64,000 nt of DNA from Cladopsammia gracilis (Eukaryota; Cnidaria; Anthozoa; Scleractinia; Dendrophylliidae). Shown here piece after piece: positions 10,975 to 22,611 of the stretch; within the stretch, counting starts at the first letter, position 1, and each line of letters begins with the position of its first letter. The stretch lies in contig JAJGOT010000165.1 in NCBI GenBank assembly GCA_022457155.1, forward strand, positions 1,405,001 through 1,469,000, given 5' to 3'. The translations under genes and the position numbers were made by a program. A model generated the notes under the pieces. The model ran no database searches and was not told where the DNA came from. It saw only the letters and a list, made by a program, of their open reading frames with translations.

Positions 10975-12167
10975 ATACCTCTGTGGATTCTGTTACATGA
11001 GGCGACTTGTTGTGGATTCGATATGGATCTTTAGGCGTCAATTGTATTTCTTTTTCAACGAATAAACCTTTAATTTGCAGTAAAAAAACAGTCGGCTTTT
11101 TTCGGCTTATTCTGGACGTTTCAATTTTAGTTTTAGAACGAGCGAGTGAAATGTGGTAGTGTAGCAGCTCTCAGAAACCTCTACGTGAAATGGGCCATTC
11201 CATTATATATCCGCACCCCGAGAGGGGGATGTGAGGATCTTGGAAATCCATGGGGGAGTATAATCTCGTCCACAGATCCCTTTCAGATCTTTTCTCACCT
11301 CGGTAGAATTCCCATGCGATCACTAATCTGATTGGCAATGAACATGGATCAACAGATCCATGGTAATGAAATACATTACAGTTGATCTATATACACATAA
11401 TTTACTAACACTGGTTTTCTTTACTCCAATTTGGAATATTTGGCTTTTCTCTAAAACAGTGGTCCGGATATGTAAGGGGTATGCGATAACAGATTAAATG
11501 CAGGTACTTGATGTTTTCTGACAATAATTGTGCAAGACTACATCTTGAAGCCCGATATAATGAGCTCCTTTCTAGCGAAGACCCCGGTATATCGAACGGA
11601 TATTCTTCAGTCCACTTTTAGTAAAATGTTTGAAAAAGGACCTCGATATAACAAATCCCCATTACAACAAATTTATTTTCCCAGTCCCTTGACACTTACA
11701 TGACTTGTATCGGAGTTCCACTGCGAAGTGTTAATAAAGTTATTGTAGCAATATATTATCAATATGTTCCTTAAAATCAACAAATAAACAACATTATATG
11801 TCAAGTGTAAGTATCAGCTTGATCAAATGTCTAGTGAGTATTTGTATATTAAAGGAGCTTTCCCCAAACAAACTGTATGATCGCTTTCAACCATTCTGCT
11901 AAGCCACTTCTGTGACTTCTTTTTTGTTACTCACTTTTTTGAGACCCTATGGGGACTTGTGAGTATGTTTTTCTGAAACCACTTTAAGGGGCCCACTCTA
12001 CTTTATAGTCTAAAGTCAATTTTTGACAAAAAGATGAAGATTTGCAGGGACCCGATTTTGTCCCCACAAATACAAGCGGACCCCACTGTGCGGGTGTGCA
12101 AGTATACTCATGTCCCCATAAGTCACCATGTGTGAAGACTCACTGGGTTACGGTTACGGTTCTGGTT
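10975..12167. other. Unassigned; 3' side of GPCR 1
   Basis: No gene recognised. This region lies downstream of the minus-strand GPCR 1 and should contain its 3' untranslated region. A minus-strand AATAAA (TTTATT on the plus strand) is near 11669, but I cannot say whether it is used. Confidence 0.35.
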
Positions 12168-13595
12168 CTAACCTGATGGCTGGACAAGTATTTCCGCCGG
12201 AAGTGATGGAAGGCTGGACCGCCCAACACCGATATCTTCTGCCGGAAGTAATGGAATGCTGGACCGCCTAACACAGGTATCTTCCGGCGGAAGTGATTTA
12301 ATGTCGCACCGCCTAACACAGGTATTTTTCGCCGGAAATGATTGAATGCTGGACTGCCTAACACAGGCATCTTCCGCCGGAAGTGATTGAATGTTGGACC
12401 ACCTAACACAGATATCTTCTGCCGGAAGTGATGGAATGCTGGACCGCCTAACACAGGTATCTTCCGGCGGAAGTGATTGAATGTTGCACCGCCTGACACA
12501 GGTATCTTCCGCCGGAAGTGATTGGATGTTGGACCACCTGACACAGATATCTTCTGCCGGAAGTGATAGAAGGCTGGATCGCCTAACACAAATGTTTTCC
12601 GCCGAAAGTGATGGAAGGCTGGCAGCATTTCTGCTAACACCACCATTTACTAGATCTCCAAAGCTTCCCGGTGAGTTTTTAATGGCAAGGCTATCGAGCT
12701 CAATAGAATCACGCTTGGGGATTATATAATTAATTCTGAGAAGCCTGAAGAAAATCGCTTTGTATTCTGGTATTCTAAAACCGTAAACTAACGGATTCAC
12801 CGCTGAATTACTGAAATGGACCAGCTTAGTGAGGTAAAAGATTCTCCACGAGACACAGAAGTGTTGGCAGAAATGAAGTGTTGCGCGGATCACAAAAAAT
12901 GGTGTCCAGGCTAGAACGAACAAACCAATGACGATGAGTAAAGTGAAAGACATCTTTGTAGTTGTATCTGGAATATTTCGTAGGCGAGTTCTGGCTTTAA
13001 ACCAGATTCCTGTGTAGCTCGCAGAAATAATCATCAATGGTATTATAAACAAAAGGTTCAGGAGATAAAAGCGAAATTCTAATGATTCTTCTCGGATTGG
13101 TAGGAAGAACGAACTGGAAACAAATGCAGAAGTTATCCAAATCGATGTTTCTAACATACGGTAAAGACGTTTGGTGGTGTTGCGATGTCTGCAAGGGTAA
13201 ACCGTTGCGAAGAACCTCTCGATGCTGATCGCAGTCAAATGAAAAATGGAGTTTAACGCAGCAAAAACATCTAGAGCGTCATAAATAAGGGTGACCCAAA
13301 TGTCTCCAGAAGGACTTTTTGTTTCCCAAGACAGAAACAGCATGTAAATCCACATCGGAATGGAAATCAACCCAACAAGCACGTCAGCTACGGCCAAGCC
13401 AGCCACAAACAAAACGACGTGATGGCGGAGACTCGTAGACAGAAAGAACGAAGCGAGAACTAGCACATTACCAAATATGGCTGCAATGCCAACGAAACCA
13501 CATGGTAAGCACCAGGCCACAAGCTCGCCAGTTGACAGCTCTGTCAGCCACGGATCCGACAGAGGACTTTCAGAAAGGTTTGTCGTGTCTTGCAT
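12168..13595 (-). CDS. Class A (MECA-like) GPCR with repeated C-terminal tail
   Basis: A 475-residue seven-transmembrane receptor, uninterrupted in one exon. Class A landmarks are present: FGN (N43) in TM1, LAVAD (D71) in TM2, ERF (126-128) in place of DRY at the end of TM3, AWTPFF (W230) in TM6 and NPLVY (267-271) in TM7. No cysteine sits at the top of TM3 and none in extracellular loop 2, while loop 3 has a C243-x3-C247 pair. That pattern is typical of melanocortin/adenosine/cannabinoid-type receptors. N6 is in an N-glycosylation sequon. Residues ~327-470 are about nine imperfect 15-residue repeats of the type SLPAEDICVRRSSIQ, far longer than the usual tail. GPCR 2 at 34 kb is a same-strand paralogue sharing the GELVAWC segment before TM1. 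The ligand cannot be inferred. A possible splice acceptor (CTGACAG) lies just upstream of the start, so a 5' untranslated exon is likely. Confidence 0.88.
   Translation of the reverse strand: MQDTTNLSESPLSDPWLTELSTGELVAWCLPCGFVGIAAIFGNVLVLASFFLSTSLRHHVVLFVAGLAVADVLVGLISIPMWIYMLFLSWETKSPSGDIWVTLIYDALDVFAALNSIFHLTAISIERFFATVYPCRHRNTTKRLYRMLETSIWITSAFVSSSFFLPIREESLEFRFYLLNLLFIIPLMIISASYTGIWFKARTRLRNIPDTTTKMSFTLLIVIGLFVLAWTPFFVIRATLHFCQHFCVSWRIFYLTKLVHFSNSAVNPLVYGFRIPEYKAIFFRLLRINYIIPKRDSIELDSLAIKNSPGSFGDLVNGGVSRNAASLPSLSAENICVRRSSLLSLPAEDICVRWSNIQSLPAEDTCVRRCNIQSLPPEDTCVRRSSIPSLPAEDICVRWSNIQSLPAEDACVRQSSIQSFPAKNTCVRRCDIKSLPPEDTCVRRSSIPLLPAEDIGVGRSSLPSLPAEILVQPSG
12185..12640 (-). repeat. 45-bp coding minisatellite in the GPCR 1 tail
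   Basis: About ten units of 45 bp (GGACCGCCTAACACAGGTAT core with ...TTCCGCCGGAAGTGAT) run through the 3' end of the coding region. The unit is a multiple of three, so copy changes keep frame. Unit types recur in order (WSNIQ, RRCNIQ, RRSSIP, then WSNIQ again), a sign of higher-order duplication. Confidence 0.9.
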
Positions 13596-13852
13596 GTCTC
13601 CCTGTCAGTCAGATAAAGAAATTAATAGCAAGATATAGATGCTGCCAGATGATGTGTGTGTTGGCTGTCGTGTTGCACTCTATGTACATTGTTATCTTTT
13701 AAATTAAACTAGTAGCAACGATAGGAAGGACGGATTGTACATATTTTAAGTCTGCATTTTTTCTCTGTTTCGTTTCATGTTATGTGACAAATCTGTTGTA
13801 ACACTAAGTTTCCGATTTTTACTGCGGCTTCAGGCCGGCAATGAAATACTGT

Positions 13853-15170
13853 ATTTTATTTTTTTCTGAAGCATCTCAGTGGTTCGGAATCCTAAATCCT
13901 TGAATTTGATTGGCTAATGACGCGCGCTCCAGCGGTCCGGATTTTCCCATCCGGACCCCGCGTACGGACCGCTCCTAATTTTACAGAAAGATTTTGTCGT
14001 TTAAAGCTTTATGTCATTGAATTTTCTCGTAAATTATGGACAAAGATGAAAGTTACCAAAGCGAAAGTGAATTTTCATTGGCCAGATAAAATATCTAACG
14101 ACACAAACGAAGAAAACAATGAAGAAAACCAACAAAGTTTCGCCATGGTTGACATCGGGCCACAAACAAAGATCCGAAAACACGCTAAAGATCTTAATGC
14201 TTGAACGAGGTATCAAAAAGACTCGATGAAGAAACTCAGTGGAAGGAGAAATCAGCCGTAAAATTAAAGGCCAATGTTATTCCTCCAAAAGGCGAGTGTA
14301 AGTTTGGATTTTATGATTTGTTCATTAATTTTATAGTTTGTTGGCCGTTTGTTGTTGTTCTTTACAAAGCGTCATTTGTGGCTTAAAAATTACTGTAATT
14401 AGACAATCTAGCGCTTTTTTACAAAGGTTTTAGCTCCATTTGATTTAAGTGTTCTTATTTTTCCGGTTTTGTTTTTTTTCCTGCGAATTTTCATTAAAAA
14501 GTCTTGCAATTTGTCATTCTAGTCGTACTAGTTTGGTGTCAATAATTTACACGCCATTTCGCGATCGGATTTTCCGAGATAATTCGTACTTTCACTACAT
14601 TGCTCGGTTTGTATGCTTTTATTTCTCGGTTTTCACCCTCTTTTATCTAAATTCTACAAGTTTTCATTCAAGAAAATATGATTTTTACATTAGAATAGCT
14701 CAGTTTAAGCTTGCGCCCCGCTATAAATAAATTACGCTTGACTTTTCTTTTAAAAGAAAAATTTTAAAAGTTTTTAAAGTTAATTCAGCTTTCCACGGCT
14801 TCTCTGTAGGCAAGAACATTTCTCTATCCTAGCCGGGGATAAACACAAGAGCCATTTATTCTACCGAGAGGCATAAACTGGTAGAAATGAATTCACTTTA
14901 CAATTTAATTTTTTTGTTTATGAATGCGGAAAATTGTAAAGATTACCGGGTTTGCGGGTGTTGTGTCAGTTTAGTTTTACTCGGCGCGTAAGAAATATTT
15001 CTTGGAAAGCTGTGCATGAATGATTTTTTCGGCGCATCGCAGAATTAAAGTAGGAAAAAAAATAAATAAGTTATTTACCGGCCTAGGTCGGTCCGTATAG
15101 GAAAAAACTGTACCCTCAGTCTTGAGTACTCAAGACCTCGGACATCCCGGCCAGTAAATAACATATATGT
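13853..15170 (+). mobile_element. Copy 1 of a 1.3-kb interspersed repeat
   Basis: Near-identical to 21258-22611 in the same orientation. It begins TTTATTTTTTTCTGAAGCAT, has an inverted AGCGGTCCGGATTTTCCCAT / CGGACCGCT hairpin near the left end, and ends with GTTATTTACCGGCCTAGGTC ... GGCCAGTAAATAAC ATATATGT. An open frame at 13917-14204 (95 codons) is kept in both copies with few changes but lacks a recognisable domain. A CTGTA on each side could be a 5-bp target duplication. Compared with copy 2, the right-end hairpin has lost an internal arm. Probably a non-autonomous DNA transposon of unidentified superfamily. Confidence 0.7.
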
Positions 15171-15229
15171 CTGTAAAAGTCATCTGATTTAAGCGAGATA
15201 TGGGCATCTGAAGTTTTGCCTGTAAGGTA

Positions 15230-15278
<49 letters not shown>

Positions 15279-15279
15279 T
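15230..15279 (+). repeat. (TTA)n microsatellite
   Basis: About 16 perfect ATT/TTA units. Confidence 0.9.
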
Positions 15280-15980
15280 GTTATTCTATTTTTTGCCCCA
15301 AGTCTTCAATTCAATTCTCTTGTTAAATTTCAGTGATTTTTTTAGGCAGGAAATCCCAGCAAGATTTCTCAAGGTGGATTTCCTTTTAACGTTTGTACTT
15401 TATTTTAAATGTCTATAAAATGCTAACTATAGCTTAATAGCACACTTCATTATTCAAAATGGCGCCGAAATGGAAAGTCGATCCATCGAACAAATAATTC
15501 TGAAATATTTTCGCCTGTTTACACAGAATACCCACGGACCCACAAGACGACCACGAAAACGTTGTCAGATGTTTATTCATCAAGAAATAAGTTAACCAGT
15601 ATACGAAATTTGGCAGAGATCATTTCCCATATAAGTGAAAACCTTTATTTCGATAAAGACAAATAAAAACAACTGTCATTCGATGCATTTTTTCTTCCTT
15701 TTCATTGGCCGAGAGCCCACTACGTGACCTGCGAATAACTGCCTACGAATAATTCTGCTCATGCGCACAACGGTGCAAAGTTGTCTTGCTGCGAACAGTT
15801 GTTCTGCTCCGGCACATTCTCGTCCTCGGAGCCTTCGTTTCGTTTGGTCAGCGGAAAAACGAAGGGCTCTGGTATCAGTGCCGTCCGGATGTCATACAAT
15901 CCACGACATCCGTTAGCGCATGCCTAATGCATTAATGTACTATTGCGCTTGCTCAATACCAGTAAAACCTTTAGTGTGTG
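15280..15980. other. Unassigned non-coding sequence
   Basis: No gene recognised. A pair of inverted words (GAGCCTTCGTTTCG ... CGAAGGGCTC) occurs at about 15829-15872 and may be a small foldback related to the element that follows. Confidence 0.35.
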
Positions 15981-16991
15981 CATTCTCGTCTCCAGAGCTC
16001 AGGAGACGAGAATGTTGTGTGTGTGGAATGGCGTTCGAAAGGACTGTACAAGACTTAACAATTACAGGAAAACATCGCGCTGAAAAAGAAAGAAGAAAAG
16101 CTTTACGTGCTGCTGTTATTTAGAAGAAAAATTGTATTTCCATTTTGCCTACTGGTTTCAGATATTTCTCGATAAGTCAACCGATTTCTTTCGTTTGGGA
16201 GCTGTGTATTTACCGTTTCGCCACTAAACGCTATCATATCCGACCAAATCAGTTGATGGGACAACTAACTTGTTGATGGACACGCTGTGGTCATCGATTA
16301 GACTTATCATCGAACAGTGGTAAGAAATATCGAGGAATTTTTGTTTTGCATTCGTTTCATGTTATTTTAATTGGGCTTCGAGTGACCTTCGTTTCCCTAG
16401 ATTTATATTTCAAGTTGTAGCAAAGAGTACTACCTAATAAAGAAAATATAACTTGCTTACGAGAGTGCTGATAGCGTTGTTGTTGTTGTTTTTTAAAATG
16501 GGTAACCTAGTGGTAATATTTCTTTTCACCCTTGGGCTTTCTTCAGGAGTTCTGCCTCTCCTTTAATACTCGTCCCTGTTGCAAGCAACATACTTCTTTA
16601 ATATTCGAAGCCGCTTATAGCTTCGTCTTCCAAGACGCATACTGATTATTTTCGGAAACGAATCGCTTATATTTAGCGACAATCATCAGATCCCGTTATA
16701 CTTTGAAATTTAGCAGCCGTATCTTTACCTGCTAAACCAAACAAAACTGGGTGACATTGGTCGTTGAATGCATTGAAATTAAAACGTTGGTTTTGTTGAT
16801 GCAGTCGTCATAGGACTTCAACATTTGAAATTCAACCAGAAGTAAAACCTTATGCGTAGAAGCGTAAAATTTTTTACCTTGTTGCGCATTCATTTTTAAA
16901 CGGCCAATCAAAAAATTCAAATTTTTGTCCGTTACCAGAGCTACACGAGACGCAATTTTAAGAAAACCGTGGAGCTCTGGGGACGAGAATG
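15981..16991. mobile_element. Candidate TIR element (CATTCTCGTC ends)
   Basis: The 19-bp ends CATTCTCGTCTCCAGAGCT (left) and the complement of CATTCTCGTCCCCAGAGCT (right) differ at one position. The left end is itself part of a palindrome (CATTCTCGTCTCC ... GGAGACGAGAATG). No target duplication or transposase was found. A short frame at 15920-16123 overlaps the left end and is not convincing. The outer boundaries could lie further left. Confidence 0.35.
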
Positions 16992-17376
16992 GCTCCGGTA
17001 CTCATACAATGGCAGCCCGATTTCCAGAATTATCTGAAAGCAATCTTAAATGTGTAATCGAACAAAGAAAACAGCGATAACACCAAGAAAGTATAAAAGA
17101 AACTTGGTGATTGAATGATAAAACAATAATTGAACTCGCCTATCGCAAAATATCATCAGGCTGAAGCAAATAATTGATCTGCGAGACACTGACAAATCAC
17201 GATATTTGTTCAGCATCGTCCAATAATTGATAATTATTACCCCGCTATTTCTTCGAGTACTGCTTGTAAAAAAATATACGGCAACAAAGAAGGAAATTGT
17301 TTGCTGATTGCTGTAATACGTTACAAGTCGAGAGGTGAATTGTTGGCCAATAAGATGCAATTCCGACGTGCGATAA
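16992..17376. other. Unassigned sequence upstream of the Penelope fragment
   Basis: The minus-strand frame at 17046-17528 overlaps the Penelope reading frame antisense and is AT-rich without domains. I see no gene. Confidence 0.35.
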
Positions 17377-18006
17377 AAAAACTCAGTTTTTCGGCTAATT
17401 ATTGGCATACCAATGGGCACTAACAGCGCACCTTTGTTGGCTGATCTGTTCCTCCACACCTTCGAGTATGACTTCATGATCAGAACAATGAAGCAAGATA
17501 TGACCAAAGCCGTCCAATTTAGCAACACCTTTCGTTATATCGACGATTTATTGAGCGTTAACAATGAACATTTTGGAAATTACATCAGCGACATTTACCC
17601 GTCGGACCTGGAACTAAAGGACACTACCTTAAAATCAAATGAGGTGCGTTATCTGGACACGAGAATCAAGAATGGTGACAGCAACACACCTTTCAATCTC
17701 AGCGTCTACGACAAGAGGGATGACTTATTATTTCCGATTGTCAATTTCCCTCATATGGACAGCAACATTCCCGCCAATCCGGCCTATGGTGTTTATATAT
17801 CTCAATTGGTAAGATATGCTAGAATTTGCACATCGAAGATGGATTTTATGGATAGACTTCGCCGACTTTCATCACGTCTCCTTCACCAAGGGTTCAAATC
17901 TACGCTCCTTCGTAAATCATTTACTAAATTCTTCAAACGCCACGGTGCTATCATTGAGAAGTATGGCACTACACTACGGGAAATTAGACTAACAATCCAG
18001 AATTGA
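17377..18006 (+). mobile_element. Penelope-like element, reverse transcriptase fragment
   Basis: An open frame of about 210 codons encodes the C-terminal half of a Penelope-like reverse transcriptase. It includes IPMGTNSAPLLADLFLHTFE, the catalytic FRYIDDLLSVNN (YIDD box), LELKDTT, YDKRDDLLFPIVNFP and AYGVYISQLVRYARIC, in the order usual for this class. It stops at KYGTTLREIRLTIQN without the GIY-YIG endonuclease that normally follows, and the N-terminal RT motifs are absent, so it is truncated at both ends. A stop lies just before 17377. Assignment to Penelope-like elements is firm; the subfamily is not. Confidence 0.85.
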
Positions 18007-20855
18007 GGAACACCGCCATATCCTTTGTTATTTTAGATCCTTTATATCATCCTAGCGCCCCTATTTAATTTCTATATTGCTTCTATTCAGGTTAATGCAG
18101 GTGCGCGCGCGCAATTTTCCTGAAGTTGTGCGCGTGCTTAGCTTATTTAGTTGACGTGTGTGCTTAGTTCGTTATTTAACGTACTACATTTATTTTGCGT
18201 TGTTTTTCTTACTAATATGTATTGTCAGTAACTGTGCTCACACTGTGGGTGGCTCCTCCTAAAATGTTCTGCAATTGGTATAGGATTTAATGGAGCCGAA
18301 ACCAATTGTGGAATTGCACGCATTTTGGGCATCCTACTGATGAACAGTTACGAAATTCAGATATATTTAGTAGCCACATTTATTTGAGGTCTGTCCCCTT
18401 TGAATTGACTGAGATACAGGACAATACAACTCCACAAGATCAAATGTTTAAATCTTCACATTTAAAACAGAGAAAGGTATTATCGTTCTTTCTACAGACG
18501 AATAAATTTCGACAAAGGAAAAGAAATCGGAGACTAATTATCTCCTTATATGTATCAAAAAAACCAATTTGCTGTGCAAATTCATGTTAAAACTTGACAC
18601 ACTTTTTTCAGCGTACAATCTTTTTTCTCGCCCTTGCTTGAATTTGATGAGGCAAAGATATTATCAGTTCACCTTGTGATTTCTACGTCTTGGTGTGTTT
18701 TTCTAAAAATTCAAGCACTTCGATAAGCGAAATGTTTGGTAATTTCTACAGAAAATAATAGTTTTTCGAGCTGAAAATTATCAAACTGCGTGTGGCCAAA
18801 TGCTTCTTGTTATGTTTATAAACTAAACATCTGGCAGTCTAGTGATCAGCCTTTTTTGAAAAAAAAAAATCGGCATTTGTTTCTGTTTATTGCAAGTAAT
18901 AACAGTGTGATTTCTAAAACTGGATTTCAACGACTTTCATCTAAGATCAGAGTTCAAAACAAAATATTTGTCAAGCTTGAGTTTCAAACCAAAACAATTT
19001 TAATGTCAAAACGTGTTCAACGAAATAATAAACAGCCACTAAAAGCCTTGCATGGCCCCCAAAAATGGAAGCCGCTAAAGATAAAAAAACGTTGAGAGGG
19101 GGCCTTCTAAGCCAGAGGGTTAAAGGATAACCTAACTTCAGAATAATCATTGGCTAAATGCTACTAATAGATTTCTATAAAAATGTTTCTTGATGAAGTC
19201 AACAGGTTAAGTCTGGAATGTGACTCCTAAGGTAATTGCGTACTTTTTTCGCAGATGATCAAATTAGCGGTGGGGCAAGATCAGTTCGCGGAGAAAGGTA
19301 TTTGTCTTATACTTGTCAAAACAGAACGATCCTGATTTTTAAAATATATATATTTGCTCGATAAAAGCAAATTGAACATTGTCATTTCTGTGTTCCATAT
19401 ACGAAGAAAATAATACAAAAAAAAAAAAAGATAATAATAATTCTATGAAAGTCTTCACGCAATCACATTTTTAACTCAAGTTTAGCCATAATGCATGTAC
19501 ATGTAATGCATGTGTAGCCGAGGATATGATATAGAACTAACATTGTTTTGCTCGACACACTTTATTCGCAATTTTTTCAGTCGTCAACATGATTTGTTGT
19601 TAACGAAAACTGAGATGGCTGGAGCCGTTCAACAAGACTTTTAATCTAGATTATATCTCCTCTGTTTCTTGCGGTCGAAATAAAATTTGAAAAATTTGTT
19701 TTTCTATATTGATCAATTTTTTTTTTATTTTATTGCAAGGATTCGACGCAACAAATTCTAAAAACAAGCCAACTTGGCCAAGGTCGTGGGCCCAACAGCC
19801 AATTTTTGCTTTTCTATTTCTCGAGAACGTTCATTAGAACTTATGGACTCATAATGTACATTACGTTGCCTGGGGCATTAACATTAGAAGGATGGGCGAC
19901 TGTAGCGTGTAGAAAACAGTAATTTTATTTTGTAAATTGCTACCGAAATAACTTTCCCAAAAGGAAACATGAACAGTTATATACTGCGAGAAACTTAAAT
20001 CCCGAAAATTTCTTAAGTTCAAACGCCTAATCCTACAAAAAGGGAATTGAAATGTCACGTTTCATTGAATTCCGAGTCAATGAAACAAGTAAGCCGCAAT
20101 GCCAAACAACCTGTCCATGATACAATTCACCAGTGCCAAACAACCTATCCATGATACAACATTGAAGACAGCAGTGTACTGATTATCCGACGTGCAATTA
20201 TGATTTTTACATAACATACCTTATTTCACGTTAAAACGTTTCTGGATATAAATGTTGGTGTACAGTGAAGCGATGGGTTAGATAAGAGATGATCCGACTG
20301 TTGCCGATCAAACTCAGCACCACTCATTCAACCTTTGATGTCACAGGCTCTTTACATTTCACCTGTCGCACCACCCGAATGTGATTCCTACTTTATAACA
20401 AACAACTTGGCGGGTTTCAACACGTTTTAATTTTATGAATTGTAAACATTAGCCCCTTTCCCCTTTAAAGAACAAAATTGAAATCCGGTGCTAACGCCGT
20501 TGGTGATAAACTCAATTTGCGTCGAAAATATCTTTCATGGATAAAAACCTTTAAATTTAAACATGACTTTGCATCGTTTGATTTTATTGAAATTGGCGAA
20601 GTGTTGCCGTGCAGCTGCTATGTTGTAGATATAATGCCTCATTTAAAAATGAACCGGCGTTTTGTATTGGAAAACGGAATTTATGTTTATACAATGGAAA
20701 GTCGTTAATTAACTTCTTTAATGCAAATTATTGTCCCTGACACTCTTTCAAAAATGTAATGAAACGACGGGCATCAAAGGAAGCTCAAACTGTCATAATT
20801 GTTCCGCAAAACAAAACATACCGTCATGCATGCTCCAAGCGCGGAATGAGCAATG
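18007..20855. other. Unassigned sequence
   Basis: The first few hundred bases may be Penelope 3' sequence. Short frames at 18306-18590, 18790-19095 and 20478-20708 show no recognised domain. There is a (GC)n-like GCGCGCGCGC run near 18101-18110. No RNA gene seen. Confidence 0.35.
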
Positions 20856-20859
20856 AAGT

Positions 20860-21065
20860 TACGAACAGGAGGATAAAACGGAGCTGTTCCACAGAAGTAG
20901 TGTTCTTCATGCATGCACGTTTTAGTTGTGGTTGGAAGAAAACGTTTCTCAACCCGCCTGGCTGGGAGAAACAGTATTTTAACCCGCCTGGCTGGCTCAA
21001 ACTGAGTATTTTAACCCGCCTGGCTGAATCAAACTGAGTATTTTATTCCATCTGGCTGGGAGAAA
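20860..21065 (+). repeat. Dispersed repeat with CCCGCCTGGCTG tandem units
   Basis: GGAGGATAAAACGGAGCTGT is followed by about four tandem units of a TATTTTAACCCGCCTGGCTG type. The upstream part recurs on the minus strand at about 44155-44290, so it belongs to a dispersed family. The overlapping open frame repeats a PPGW peptide as a consequence. Confidence 0.6.
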
Positions 21066-21257
21066 TGTAAAGGTGAGATTTTCTGGAAATATCAATAAAA
21101 GAGACATGGAAACATGCGCGCAAGCCCACAGACAAATAATTTGAGACATATCTTCAGCTGTGAGTGACTGTTGTCTTATGTTTTTAAGGGGAGCGGGGTA
21201 TATGTTTGATATGGACGAAAGGAACGGTTTCGAATAATAATATTGAGGGTAAAAAAA

Positions 21258-22611
21258 ATTTTTATTTTTTTCTGAAGCATCTCAGCGGTCCGGAATCCTA
21301 AATCCTTGAATTTGATTGGCTAATGACGCGCGCTCCAGCGGTCCGGATTTTCCCATCCGGACCCCGCGTACGGACCGCTCCTAATTTTACAGAAAGATTT
21401 TGTCGTTTAAAGCTTAATGTCGTTGAATTTTCTGGTAAATTATGGACCCAGACGAAAGTTACCAAAGCGAAAGTGAATTTTCATTGGCCAGATAAAATAT
21501 CTAACGACACAAACGAAGAAAACAATGAAGAAAACCAACAAAGTTTCGCCATGGTTGACATCGGCGCACAAACAAAGATCCGAAAACACGCTAAAGATCT
21601 CAATGCTTGAACGAGGTATCAAAAAGACTCGATGAAGAAAAAGAGCCAGATGAACTCAGTGGAAGGAGAAATCAGCCGTAAGATTAGAGGCCAATGTTAT
21701 TCCTCGAAAAGGCGAGCGTAAGTTTGGATTTTATGATTTGTTCATTTTATAGTTTGTTGGCCGTTTGTTGTTGTTCTTTACAAAGCGTCATTTGTGGCTT
21801 AAAAATTACTGTAATTAGACAATCTAGAGCTTTTTTACAAAGATTTTAGCTCCATTTGATTTAAGTGTTCTTATTTTTCCGGTTTTGTTTTTTTTTCCTG
21901 TGAATTTTCATTAAAAAGTCTTGCAATTTGTCATTCTAGTCGTACTACGGTTTGTTGTCAATAATTTACACGCCATTTCGCGATCAGATTTTCCGAGATA
22001 ATTCGTACTTTCACTACATTGCTCGGTTTGTATGCTTTTGTTTATCGATTTTTACCCTCTTTTATCTAAATTCTACAAGTTTTCATTCAAGAAAATATGA
22101 TTTTTACATTAGAATAGCTCAGTTTAAGCTTGCGCCCCGCTATAAATGAATTACGCTTGACTTTTCTTTTAATAGAAAAATTTGAAAAGTTTTTAAAGTT
22201 AATTCAGCTTTCCACGGCTTCGCTGTAGGCAAGAACATTTCTCTATCCTCGCCGGGGATATACACAAGAGTCATTTATTCTACCGAGAGGCATAAACTGG
22301 TAGAAATGAATTCACTTTGCAATTTCAGTTTTTTCGTTTATGAATGCGGAAAGTTGTAAAGATTACCGAGTTTGCGCGCGTTGTGTCAGTTTAGTTTTAC
22401 GCGGCGCGTAAGAAATATTTCTTGGAAAGCTGTGCATGAATGATTTTCTCGGCGAATCGCAGAATTAAAGTAGGAAAAAAATAAATAAGTTATTTACCGG
22501 CCTAGGTCGGTCCGTATAGGGAAAAAACTGTACCCTCAGTCTTGAGTACTCAAGACCTCGGGCACAGTTTTTTCCTATACGGACCTCCCGGCCGGTAAAT
22601 AACATATATGT
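21258..22611 (+). mobile_element. Copy 2 of the 1.3-kb interspersed repeat
   Basis: A direct repeat of 13853-15170, with small substitutions and indels. Its right end retains a complete hairpin: GTTATTTACCGGCCTAGGTC and GTCCGTATAGG pair with CCTATACGGACCTCCCGGCC and GGTAAATAAC around a GTCTTGAGTACTCAAGAC centre. The frame at 21323-21610 is again open. No target duplication is obvious here. Confidence 0.75.

Noticed and set aside
12140..12646. Second minus-strand frame of 168 codons and a plus-strand frame over the GPCR 1 tail
   Set aside because: They arise because the 45-bp repeat lacks stops in several frames. The receptor frame is the one with seven-transmembrane continuity.
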